From Streptomyces sp. NBC_01707 (GTDB lineage: Bacteria; Actinomycetota; Actinomycetes; Streptomycetales; Streptomycetaceae): DNA of 64,000 nt. Under the pieces are notes generated by a model. It saw only the letters and a program-made list of their open reading frames with translations. It was not told the DNA's origin and made no database searches. The position numbers were made by a program, and so were the translations under genes. The stretch lies in NCBI RefSeq assembly GCF_041438805.1, contig NZ_CP109190.1:3968001-4032000 (forward strand). Direction: 5' to 3'. This document shows positions 43,130 to 51,317 of this stretch, one piece after another; positions within the stretch are counted from its first letter, which is position 1, and each line of letters begins with the position of its first letter.

Positions 43130-43785
43130 TGGCCTGGACCCGGGACGAGATGGCCGCCCGCGCGGCCCGCGAGCTGGGCGACGGTGAGTACGTGAACCTC
43201 GGCATCGGACTGCCCACACTGATCCCCAACCACCTCCCCGACGGTGTCCAGGTCGTCCTGGAGTCGGAGAACGGCATCCTCGGCACCGGCCCGTTCCCCT
43301 ACGAGGACGAGGTCGACCCGGATCTGATCAACGCCGGCAAGGAGACCGTCACCGTCCTGCCCGGCGCCTCCTTCTTCGACTCGGCACTCTCCTTCGGGAT
43401 GATCCGCGGCGGCCACATCGACACCGCCGTGCTGGGCGCCATGCAGGTCTCCGCCCGCGGCGACCTCGCCAACTGGGCCGTACCCGGCAAGCTGGTCACC
43501 GGCATCGGCGGGGCCATGGACCTGGTGCACGGGGCCCGACGGGTGATCGTGACGATGACGCACACCGCCAAGGACGGCAGCCCGAAGATCGTCGAGGAGT
43601 GCACGCTGCCGCTCACCGGACGGACCTGTGTCGACCGCGTCATCACCGACCTCGGCGTCCTGGACGTCACCGACGACGGACTCGTCCTGGTGGAGAGCGC
43701 CCCGGGCGTCACCGCCGAGGAGATCCGGCGCCTGACCGCCGCCCCGGTCCGGATCGCCGCGGCCGTCGAAGGGAGCGCGCGATGA
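43129..43785 (+). CDS. pcaJ: 3-oxoadipate CoA-transferase subunit B
   Basis: The 218-residue beta subunit has the active-site motif ESENG, with catalytic Glu47 in SENG, and [15 protein letters not shown] just before it. [22 protein letters not shown] and [16 protein letters not shown] are family blocks. It starts at the A of the pcaI stop codon and its own stop overlaps the next start (ATGA), so translation is coupled along the operon. Confidence 0.93.
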   Translation: MAWTRDEMAARAARELGDGEYVNLGIGLPTLIPNHLPDGVQVVLESENGILGTGPFPYEDEVDPDLINAGKETVTVLPGASFFDSALSFGMIRGGHIDTAVLGAMQVSARGDLANWAVPGKLVTGIGGAMDLVHGARRVIVTMTHTAKDGSPKIVEECTLPLTGRTCVDRVITDLGVLDVTDDGLVLVESAPGVTAEEIRRLTAAPVRIAAAVEGSAR

Positions 43786-44045
43786 ACCGTCAGCCGCGCG
43801 ATGTCTGCATCGTCGACGGCGTCCCCACCCCGGTCGGCAAGTACGGAGGCGCCCCGTCCGGGGTGCGCCCCGACGGCCTCGCTGCCGGAGTACTGCGGTC
43901 CCCACCGACCCGTACACCGGACCTCGACCCGGCTCGGATCGACGACGTCCTCTTCGGCCATGCCGACGGCACCGGCGAGGAGAACCGCAGCGCCGCCCTG
44001 TGCATCGGAGTCGGGCAGGGCCTCGCCCTGGTCCTGGAAAGGTAG
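43782..44045 (+). pseudogene. pcaF: Internally deleted 3-oxoadipyl-CoA thiolase remnant
   Basis: The 87-codon in-frame ORF joins an N-terminal thiolase piece to the final thiolase segment. The first part is DVCIVDGVPTPVGKYGG to GTGEENR, about 66 residues. The second is CIGVGQGLALVLER, which holds the C-terminal CxGxGxG catalytic motif. About 310 residues are missing compared with a normal enzyme of about 400, including the nucleophile Cys and the catalytic His. The usual AVRTP near the start is changed to GVPTP. Start and stop fit the operon, so the deletion kept the frame, but thiolase activity is impossible. Confidence 0.88.
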
Positions 44046-44055
44046 GAAACCCCGT

Positions 44056-44826
44056 ATGACCACCCCTCTGACCCAAGGCCGGATCTCCGAGGAGATAACC
44101 GAGCGGCGCGACGCCTACGCCGAGGCCGTGGCCGCCGGCACTCCCCCGAGGAGCCACCCCGACCGCGGTTACGCCCCGTACCGCAGCAGCGTCCTGCGCC
44201 ACCCCGGCAAGCCGCTGGTCACGCTGCACGACCCCGAGGCCGTGGAGCTCTCCGGCCCGGTCTTCGGCGTCACCGATGTCACCGCCCTCGACCACGACCT
44301 GACCCGGCAGCACCAGGGCGAGCCGCTCGGCGAGCGGATCAAGGTCACCGGCCGGGTGCTGGACCGGGACGGCCGCCCGGTGCGCGGCCAGCTGGTCGAG
44401 GTCTGGCAGGCCAACGCCTCGGGCCGATACGCCCACCAGCGCGACGACCATCCCGCCCCGCTCGATCCCAACTTCACCGGTGTGGGGCGCTGCCTGACCG
44501 ATGATCAGGGCGCGTACGAGTTCGTCACCGTCAAGCCGGGCGCCTACCCCTGGCGCAATCACGTCAACGCCTGGCGTCCTGCCCACATCCACTTCTCGCT
44601 GTTCGGCAACGCCTTCACCCAGCGGCTGATCACCCAGATGTACTTCCCGGGGGACCCGCTCTTCGCCTACGACCCCATCCTCCAGTCCGTCACCGACGAC
44701 TCCGCGCGCCGACGGCTCGTCGCGACGTACGACCACGACCTGTCCACCCCTGAATGGTCGCTCGGCTATCGCTGGGACATCGTCCTCGACGGTCCGGCCG
44801 CCACCTGGATCGAGGAGGGCCGCTGA
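44056..44826 (+). CDS. pcaH: Protocatechuate 3,4-dioxygenase beta subunit
   Basis: The 256-residue non-haem iron dioxygenase subunit opens the protocatechuate ring between the hydroxyls. The four iron ligands are visible with the exact spacing of the Pseudomonas enzyme: Tyr125, Tyr164, His177 and His179. The substrate-binding HIHFSLFG stretch follows. AGGAA lies 8 nt before the ATG, and the gene begins 10 nt after the thiolase remnant. Its stop overlaps the pcaG start. Confidence 0.95.
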   Translation: MTTPLTQGRISEEITERRDAYAEAVAAGTPPRSHPDRGYAPYRSSVLRHPGKPLVTLHDPEAVELSGPVFGVTDVTALDHDLTRQHQGEPLGERIKVTGRVLDRDGRPVRGQLVEVWQANASGRYAHQRDDHPAPLDPNFTGVGRCLTDDQGAYEFVTVKPGAYPWRNHVNAWRPAHIHFSLFGNAFTQRLITQMYFPGDPLFAYDPILQSVTDDSARRRLVATYDHDLSTPEWSLGYRWDIVLDGPAATWIEEGR

Positions 44827-45392
44827 TGTCCACCACCCCGTCGCAGACCGTGGGCCCGTTCTACGGTTACGCGCTGCCCTTCACGAAGGGCGGCGACATC
44901 GCCCCCGCCGGACACCCCGACGTCCTCACCGTCCACGGCCACGTCTACGACGGCGCCGGGGCTCCCGTCCCCGACGCCCTCATCGAGATCTGGCAGCCCG
45001 CACCCGACGGCTCACGCCGCGGCGCGCCCGGCTCACTGCGCCGCGATCCCGTCACCGGAGCGGTCATCGGCCGGAGCGACGTCGGCTTCACCGGCTTCGG
45101 CCGCGTCGGGACCGACGCGGCCGGCCACTACGAACTGCGTACGCTGCCGCCCGGCGGCGTCCCCTACCTCTCTGTGATCGTGTTCGCCCGTGGTCTGCTG
45201 CACCATCTGCACACCCGTATCTACCTGCCCGGCCTGACCGACACCGCGGCCGACCCGCTGCTGGCCGGCCTGGAGCCCGAGCGCCGCGCCACGCTCCTCG
45301 CCGTCCCGCACGGCGAGCGGCTGCACCGCTTCGACATCCGGCTCCAGGGTGACGGCGAGCACGAGGAGACGGTCTTCCTTGCCTTCGACTGA
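44826..45392 (+). CDS. pcaG: Protocatechuate 3,4-dioxygenase alpha subunit
   Basis: The 188-residue alpha subunit opens with SQTVGPFYGYALPF, which is typical for PcaG. It has LIEIWQPAPDG, FGRVGTDAAGHYELRTLPPG and HTRIYLPGL. It lacks the iron ligands carried by PcaH and completes the active-site pocket. Its ATG shares one base with the pcaH stop (TGATG), giving coupled, equal synthesis. Confidence 0.94.
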   Translation: MSTTPSQTVGPFYGYALPFTKGGDIAPAGHPDVLTVHGHVYDGAGAPVPDALIEIWQPAPDGSRRGAPGSLRRDPVTGAVIGRSDVGFTGFGRVGTDAAGHYELRTLPPGGVPYLSVIVFARGLLHHLHTRIYLPGLTDTAADPLLAGLEPERRATLLAVPHGERLHRFDIRLQGDGEHEETVFLAFD

Positions 45393-46797
45393 CGTCGCCG
45401 AGGACCTCGGCCTGCTCTCGCCGGGACAGGCCGGGTCACCGGTGGAGGCCGCCACCGGTGACGCCGCGTACGTCCGCGCGATGCTGGACGCCGAAGCCGC
45501 GCTGACCCGGGCGCAGGCCGCGCTGGGCCTCGCCCCTGCCGCGGCGGCGCAGGCCGTCACGGCGGCGGCCGCCGAGACCGCCCGCTACGACGTCCGGGAT
45601 CTCGCGCTGCGCGCCCGCTCCGGCGGCAACCCCGTCATCCCGCTCGTCGCCGACCTGACCGCGGCCGTCTCCGAGCACGACCGGCAGGCCGCCGCCCATG
45701 TGCACCGCGGGGCCACCAGTCAGGACATCCTGGACACGGCCGCCATGCTGGTCGCCGCCCGCGCCCTGGAACCCGTCCTCGCCGACCTCGTACGCGCGGG
45801 CCGCGCCCTGGCGCGGCTCGCCGCCGAGCACCGCGACACACCGATCGCCGGACGCACGCTCACCCAGCACGCCGTACCCACCACCTTCGGCCTCAAGGCC
45901 GCCGGCTGGCGCTCGCTGGTGCTCGACGCCCACGAACGCCTCGCGGCCGTCCGGGCAGGGCTGCCCGCACAACTCGGCGGAGCGGTCGGCACCCTGGCGG
46001 CCTTTCACGCCTTCGCCGAGGCCGACGGCTCGACCGCCGGCCCGGATTCCGGCCCGGACCTGGGCCTGCGGCTGCTCGCCGGCTACGCCGCCGAGACCGG
46101 ACTGGCCGAGCCCACGCTGCCCTGGCACACCCTGCGCACCCCCGTCGCCGACCTGGCCGGCGCCCTCGCCTTCACCGCCGGGGCACTCGGCAAACTCGCG
46201 GCGGACGTTCTGCTGATGTCCCGTACGGAGATCGGCGAACTCGGCGAGAGCAGCGGCGGCGGCTCCTCCGCCATGCCGCACAAGGCCAATCCGGTCCGCG
46301 CCACGCTGATCGCCGCCGCGGCCCGGCAGCTCCCCGCCCTCGCGGCCGTGCTCTACGCCGGGCTCGCCGCCGAGGACGAGCGCCCGGCCGGCGCCTGGCA
46401 CGCCGAGTGGCAGCCCCTGCGACAGGCCCTGCGCCTGGTCGGCGGAGCGGCCCGCGACGCCGCCGAACTGACCGAAGGCCTGCGCGTCCACCCGAACCGG
46501 ATGCGCGGCAACCTCGACGCCACCGACGGCCTCGTCATCAGCGAGCGGCTCGCCGCGGTGCTGGCGGCCCTGATCGGCCGGGGCGAGGCCAGGCAGGCGC
46601 TGTCGCGGGCGTCCCGCCGCGTCGTGGAGCAGGGCATGGGACTCGACGAAGCACTCCGGCAGGAGCCCGGCATCGTCGGTGCCCTCTCGCGGGACCGGCT
46701 GCGCGAACTGACCGACCCGACGCGGTACGCGGGCTCCGCGGGCGCCCTCGTGGACCGCGCCCTGCGCCGCTCCGACGCCGCCGAGAACCCGACCTGA
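45379..46797 (+). CDS. pcaB: 3-carboxy-cis,cis-muconate cycloisomerase
   Basis: The 472-residue fumarase/aspartase-superfamily enzyme has the signature SSAMPHKANPV, the HRGATSQDILDTA block and ITLTQHAVPTTF-like region (TLTQHAVPTTFGLKAAGW). It lactonises carboxymuconate. The start is uncertain: TTG at 45379 has GAGGAG about 10 nt upstream and overlaps pcaG by 14 bp. GTG at 45349 would add ten residues. The stop lies in the first of four degenerate 33-bp repeats. Confidence 0.88.
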   Translation: MPSTDVAEDLGLLSPGQAGSPVEAATGDAAYVRAMLDAEAALTRAQAALGLAPAAAAQAVTAAAAETARYDVRDLALRARSGGNPVIPLVADLTAAVSEHDRQAAAHVHRGATSQDILDTAAMLVAARALEPVLADLVRAGRALARLAAEHRDTPIAGRTLTQHAVPTTFGLKAAGWRSLVLDAHERLAAVRAGLPAQLGGAVGTLAAFHAFAEADGSTAGPDSGPDLGLRLLAGYAAETGLAEPTLPWHTLRTPVADLAGALAFTAGALGKLAADVLLMSRTEIGELGESSGGGSSAMPHKANPVRATLIAAAARQLPALAAVLYAGLAAEDERPAGAWHAEWQPLRQALRLVGGAARDAAELTEGLRVHPNRMRGNLDATDGLVISERLAAVLAALIGRGEARQALSRASRRVVEQGMGLDEALRQEPGIVGALSRDRLRELTDPTRYAGSAGALVDRALRRSDAAENPT

Positions 46798-46921
46798 CGT
46801 CGCACCGGCACCTCCCGGCACCCGAGCTGACAAGGCGTCGGCGCTGTTCAGGTCTCGACCTGACGCGGCATCGGTGCCACCCGGGGCCCGATCTGATACA
46901 GCGTCGGACATCGACGGCGCC
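46790..46921 (+). repeat. Four degenerate 33-bp direct repeats between pcaB and pcaL
   Basis: Units start CGAnCTGA at 46790, 46823, 46856 and 46889, exactly 33 bp apart. Units 1 and 3 agree at about 25 of 33 positions. The pcaB stop codon lies in the first unit. In one frame they encode an 11-residue pattern like DLTxxRxxxxP, but no start or ribosome site supports a gene there. They occupy most of the only long gap in the operon. Confidence 0.6.
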
Positions 46922-47019
46922 GGACAGCCCTCTGCCCCACCGCACCGGCCGGCGGCCGTCTGCCGTCCGCGCCCCACCGCCCACCGGGCGGCCCCGCACC
47001 ACCAGCACGAGGAGACCGC

Positions 47020-48192
47020 ATGAGCACTTCTGCCCCCGCGCAGCGTCTGCTGCACCACCGTGTGGACGGCCGGGACTCCGCCCCGCCGCTGATCCTGGGC
47101 CCTTCGCTCGGCACCTCGCTGGCCGTGTGGGACCCCCAGACCCCGTCGCTGTCCCGGACCCACCGGGTGGTGCGCTGGGACCTGCCCGGCCACGGCGGCT
47201 CCCCGGCCGGCCTGCTGCCCGACGGCGGCACCGTCGCCGACCTCGGGCAGCTGGTCCTCCGCCTGGCCGACGCGCTCGGCGTCGAGGAGTTCGGCTACGC
47301 GGGCATCTCGCTCGGCGGCGCGGTCGGCACCTGGCTCGCCGTGCACCACCCCGAGCGGGTCACCTCGCTCGCCATCCTCTGCTCCTCGGCCCACTTCGGA
47401 CCGCCGGGGGGCTGGTCCGACCGCGCGGCGCTGGTGCGCACCGAGGGCACCGGCCCGGTCGCGGAGACCGCCCCCGCCCGCTGGTTCACCCCGTCCTTCG
47501 CGGCTTCCCCGGCCGCGCGGGCGGCGGTCGACGACCTGTCCGCGGCCGATCCCGGGGCCTACGCCGGGCTCTGCGACGCACTCGCCGGCCTCGACCTGCG
47601 CGCCGAGCTGTCCCGTATCACCGCGCCGACCCTGGTCGTTGCGGGCCGCGAGGACCTGGCCACGCCCGTCGCACACGCCCGCGAGCTGGCCGACGGCATC
47701 CCCGGCGCGGCCCTGACCGAGGTGGCCCACGCCGCGCACCTCGCCAACGTCGAGCGTCCGGTTCCCGTGCTGGCCGCCCTGCTGGGACACTTCGCGGCCG
47801 ATGCCGCATCACCTGCCGACGACGCCTCCCGGCACGACGCCGGCATGTCCGTGCGCCGCGCCGTGCTCGGCGACGAGCACGTCGACCGGGCGATCACCCG
47901 CACCACCGACTTCACCGCCGTCTTCCAGGACTTCATCACCCGCTACGCATGGGGCGAGATCTGGACCCGGCCCGGGCTGAGCCGCAGAATCCGCAGCTGC
48001 ATCACCCTCACCGCGCTGGTGGCCCACGGCCACCACGAGGAACTGGCCATGCATGTACGGGCCGCGCGCCGCAACGGTCTCACCCCCGAGGAGATCCAGG
48101 AGGTCCTGCTCCAGTCGGCCGTCTACTGCGGCGTGCCCGCGGCGAACGCCGCTTTCGCCATCGCGAACCGCATTCTCGAAGAGGAGAACTGA
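47020..48192 (+). CDS. pcaL: Fused 3-oxoadipate enol-lactonase / 4-carboxymuconolactone decarboxylase
   Basis: The 390-residue protein carries two pathway steps in one chain. Residues about 1-255 are an alpha/beta hydrolase with GISLGG (Ser97), Asp in AGREDLATP and His in HAAHLANVE, the enol-lactonase PcaD. Residues about 275-385 are a carboxymuconolactone decarboxylase (PcaC) with ITLTALVAHGHHEELAMHVR. This fusion is known from Streptomyces and Rhodococcus. The ATG at 47020 follows GAGGAG. pobA starts 5 nt after its stop. Confidence 0.93.
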   Translation: MSTSAPAQRLLHHRVDGRDSAPPLILGPSLGTSLAVWDPQTPSLSRTHRVVRWDLPGHGGSPAGLLPDGGTVADLGQLVLRLADALGVEEFGYAGISLGGAVGTWLAVHHPERVTSLAILCSSAHFGPPGGWSDRAALVRTEGTGPVAETAPARWFTPSFAASPAARAAVDDLSAADPGAYAGLCDALAGLDLRAELSRITAPTLVVAGREDLATPVAHARELADGIPGAALTEVAHAAHLANVERPVPVLAALLGHFAADAASPADDASRHDAGMSVRRAVLGDEHVDRAITRTTDFTAVFQDFITRYAWGEIWTRPGLSRRIRSCITLTALVAHGHHEELAMHVRAARRNGLTPEEIQEVLLQSAVYCGVPAANAAFAIANRILEEEN

Positions 48193-48197
48193 CCGCC

Positions 48198-49376
48198 ATG
48201 GACCACACCACCGTCGGCATCGTCGGCGGCGGCCCCGCGGGGCTGCTGCTCGCCCGGCTCCTGCACAACTCCGGCATCGACTGCGTCGTTCTGGAGAGCC
48301 GGGACCGCACCTACGTCGAGCAGCGCCAACGCGCCGGCATCCTCGAGCAGAGCACGGTGGACGTGCTGCGGGAGTCCGGCGCGGGCGAGCGACTGGACCG
48401 CGAGGGTCTGGTCCACGACGGCATCGAGCTGCGCTGGGACCGCCGGGCGCAGCGCATCGACTTCCCGTCGCTCACCGGCGGCCGCAAGGTGTGGGTGTAC
48501 GCCCAGACGGAGGTCGTCAAGGACCTGATCGCCCTTCAGCTTGCGGACGGCGCACCGCTGTTGTTCGAGGCCCAGGTGAACGAGGTCGTCGGAGCCGACA
48601 CGGACCGGCCCGTCATCCACTACACCCACCAGGGCCAGGACAGGACGCTCGGGTGCGACTACGTCGTGGGCTGCGACGGGTTCCACGGCGTGACCCGCAA
48701 GGCGGTCCCGGACGGCGTCATGAGCGCCTTCGAGCGGGTCTATCCCTACTCCTGGTTCGGCATCCTTGCCGATGTCCCGCCGTCCTGCGACGAGCTGATC
48801 TACGCTCACTCGCCGCGCGGCTTCGCCCTGCACAGCATGCGCTCCGCCACGGTCAGCCGGCTCTATCTGCAGGTGCCGAACGGCACCGACCCGGCCGACT
48901 GGCCGGACGACCGGATATGGGACGAGCTCGACGCCCGCTTCGCGACCGACGGCGACTGGCGGCTCGAACGCGGTCCGATCACCTCCAAGGCCGTGCTGCC
49001 GATGCGCAGCTTCGTCACCGAGCCCATGCGCTGGGGCCGGATCTTCCTGGCCGGCGACGCCGCGCACATCGTGCCGCCCACCGGTGCCAAGGGACTCAAC
49101 CTCGCGGTCTCCGACGTCGCCGTGCTCGCCCGGGCCTTCGCCCACCTGAAGGACAGCGGCTCCACCGAGCTGCTCGACACGTACTCGGACACCTGTCTGC
49201 GCCGGGTGTGGCGCGCGGAGCACTTCTCGTACTTCATGACGACGACCCTGCACACCGACCCGGGCCAGAGCGCATTCGAGACCCGGCTCCAGGTCTCCCA
49301 GCTGGACCGCGTGTCGTCGTCCCGCCACGCGGCCGCGGAGCTCGCCGAGAACTACGCGGGCCTGCACATCGGTTGA
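48198..49376 (+). CDS. pobA: 4-hydroxybenzoate 3-monooxygenase
   Basis: The 392-residue FAD-dependent aromatic hydroxylase turns 4-hydroxybenzoate into protocatechuate with NAD(P)H and O2. It has GIVGGGPAGLLLARLL (FAD), VVGCDGFHGVTRKAVP (the DG motif), and LAGDAAHIVPPTGAKGLNLAVSDV (second FAD motif), all in PobA form. It starts 5 nt after pcaL, and the GAGGAG ribosome site lies in the end of pcaL. It supplies the substrate for pcaHG in the same operon. Confidence 0.95.
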   Translation: MDHTTVGIVGGGPAGLLLARLLHNSGIDCVVLESRDRTYVEQRQRAGILEQSTVDVLRESGAGERLDREGLVHDGIELRWDRRAQRIDFPSLTGGRKVWVYAQTEVVKDLIALQLADGAPLLFEAQVNEVVGADTDRPVIHYTHQGQDRTLGCDYVVGCDGFHGVTRKAVPDGVMSAFERVYPYSWFGILADVPPSCDELIYAHSPRGFALHSMRSATVSRLYLQVPNGTDPADWPDDRIWDELDARFATDGDWRLERGPITSKAVLPMRSFVTEPMRWGRIFLAGDAAHIVPPTGAKGLNLAVSDVAVLARAFAHLKDSGSTELLDTYSDTCLRRVWRAEHFSYFMTTTLHTDPGQSAFETRLQVSQLDRVSSSRHAAAELAENYAGLHIG

Positions 49377-49564
49377 GCTCCTGCTGACGCAGCGGCGTTG
49401 CGGGGCCGAGGGGCGCCGCGCGCCGCAGACGTTGCCCGGGCGCGGCCGCCCGTCACCCCGTCGGCGCAGGTGGAGCGGGTGCGCGGTGCTCGGCCGCCCC
49501 GCGCGGCCGCAGGACCCGACGGGTACGGTTTCCGCACACCCGGAGGCTCGACGAGGAGGACCGC

Positions 49565-51262
49565 ATGCCGCATGCCGCGACCGCAGCCGAGGCGGACGCC
49601 GCAGCACCCGGCGGCGAGCCGGTCGGACCGTTGGAGCGCGGTCTGGCCGTGCTGCGCGCCCTGGCCGCCCACCCCGGACCGCGGATGCGCCCCGGCGATC
49701 TGGTCCGCGCCACCGGACTGGCACGCTCCACCGTCGACCGCATCGTCACCACCCTCACCCACCTGGGATATCTGCGCATCGAGGACGACCGCGACGTGCT
49801 GCTGGCGCCGCGCCTGATGGAGCTGGGCAATGCCTATCTCACCTGCTGCGGTCTCCCCGACGCCCTGGAACCGCTCGCCGTCGCGTTGGCCGACGAACTG
49901 GACGAGTCGGTCTCCCTCGCGGTGCCGGACGGCGCCGGGGTGCGGTTCATCAGCCAGTCCACCCGGCGGCGCACCATGGCGCTGGCCTTCCAGATCGGTG
50001 ACCTGCTGCCCGCCGAGCGGTGCGCCCCGGGCGCCCTCTTCGCCTCCGGGTGGAGCCCCGAGCAGCAGGCCGACTGGCTCACCCGGCTGCACGACGACCC
50101 CCGTGACACCGGCTTTCCCGCCGTTCCACCCCGCTCGGGGCCACCGGCCCCCGACGAGGTGGAGTCGGCCTTCCGGCAACGGGTGGCCGACGCCCGTGAC
50201 GCCGGCTGGGCCGCCGACGACCAGCTGATCGAGCCCGGACTGGTCGCCGTCGCGGTCCCCGTGCACGCACCCGACGGCAGCACGGTGTGCGCGCTGAGCG
50301 TGGTCAGTCACACCAGCAGGCACAGTGCCCGGTCGCTGGCCGAGCACGCCCTGCCCCGGCTGCGGGAGTACGGGGCGCGGATGCAGGCGGCACTGGCGTC
50401 CCCCGCACCGGTGGCCACGCCGCCCGGGCCCGGCGGCCCTGACACCTCGCGCGCCGCCAAGGCGGAGCTGGGTCCGGAATTCCTGCAGTCGCTGACCCGG
50501 GGGCTGTCCGTGCTCACCGCCCTGGGATCAGCACCCGGTGGGCTCACCCTGTCCGGCGCCGCGGAGGCCACCGGCCTGGCCCGCGCCACCGCCCGCCGGG
50601 CGCTGCTCTCCCTCCAGCAGCTGGGGTACGCGGCACCTGCCGGTGAGGGACGACGTTTCACGCTGCTGCCCACCGTGCTGGAACTGGGCTATGCCCGGCT
50701 CTCCCGGCTGAGCTTCGCGGAGATCGCGCAGCCCCATCTGGCCCGGCTGGTGGAGCAGGTGCACGACTCGGCGTCCGTCGCGGTGCTGGCTGCCGACGAC
50801 GACATCATGTACGTCGCCCGGGTGCACACCGTACGCATCATGAGTGTCAACATCACGGTCGGCACCCGCTTCCCGGCGTACGCCACCTCCATGGGCCGGG
50901 TGCTGCTTGCCGGTCTGCCCGAGCGGGAGGCGGCCGAGCGGCTGGCCCGCGCCTCGGTGCGACCGCTGACGCCGTTCACCCGGGTCGACGCCGCCGATCT
51001 CGTCGAGGCCGTGGCCCAGGCACGACGGGACGGTCACGCCCTGGTCGACCAGGAGCTGGAGGAGGGGCTGCGGTCGATCGCGGTGCCGGTGCACGACCGC
51101 ACCGGCCGGGTGGTCGCCGCCGTGAACGTCTCCACCCACGCCAGCCGGGGCACCCTGGACGACGTGCGGCAAGCGGTGCTGCCCGCGCTCACGGCGGCGG
51201 CGGCCGCGATCGAGGAGGACCTGGCGGTCGTCACGGAGCGGGTCCGGCTCGCGATCCCCTGA
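49565..51262 (+). CDS. Double-module IclR family regulator of the pca/pob genes
   Basis: The 565-residue protein contains two complete IclR units in tandem. The first HTH is at about residues 20-80 (DLVRATGLARSTVDRIVTTL) with an effector domain to about 280. After a Pro-rich linker, a second HTH at about 300-360 (AAEATGLARATARRALLSLQ) and effector domain follow. Normal IclR proteins have about 260 residues. The second half resembles PcaR/PobR-type regulators (FAEIAQPHLARLVEQVHDSA). It is placed after pobA with its own GAGGAGG and probably controls the island. Confidence 0.88.
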   Translation: MPHAATAAEADAAAPGGEPVGPLERGLAVLRALAAHPGPRMRPGDLVRATGLARSTVDRIVTTLTHLGYLRIEDDRDVLLAPRLMELGNAYLTCCGLPDALEPLAVALADELDESVSLAVPDGAGVRFISQSTRRRTMALAFQIGDLLPAERCAPGALFASGWSPEQQADWLTRLHDDPRDTGFPAVPPRSGPPAPDEVESAFRQRVADARDAGWAADDQLIEPGLVAVAVPVHAPDGSTVCALSVVSHTSRHSARSLAEHALPRLREYGARMQAALASPAPVATPPGPGGPDTSRAAKAELGPEFLQSLTRGLSVLTALGSAPGGLTLSGAAEATGLARATARRALLSLQQLGYAAPAGEGRRFTLLPTVLELGYARLSRLSFAEIAQPHLARLVEQVHDSASVAVLAADDDIMYVARVHTVRIMSVNITVGTRFPAYATSMGRVLLAGLPEREAAERLARASVRPLTPFTRVDAADLVEAVAQARRDGHALVDQELEEGLRSIAVPVHDRTGRVVAAVNVSTHASRGTLDDVRQAVLPALTAAAAAIEEDLAVVTERVRLAIP

Positions 51263-51317
51263 CGGCGCCGGACCGCGGCCCCTCCTACGGGGTGTGTCGC
51301 CGGTGTGTCGCCCACCC

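Noticed and set aside
45436..47790. Minus-strand ORF of 784 codons across pcaB and pcaL
   Set aside because: Low-complexity Gly/Arg/Asp frame opposite two well-supported enzymes; arises from GC-rich codon bias.
46407..49376. Plus-strand reading of pobA as a 989-residue fusion starting in pcaB
   Set aside because: The first two thirds run out of frame through pcaB and pcaL. PobA starts naturally at the ATG at 48198 with its FAD motif and upstream GAGGAG.
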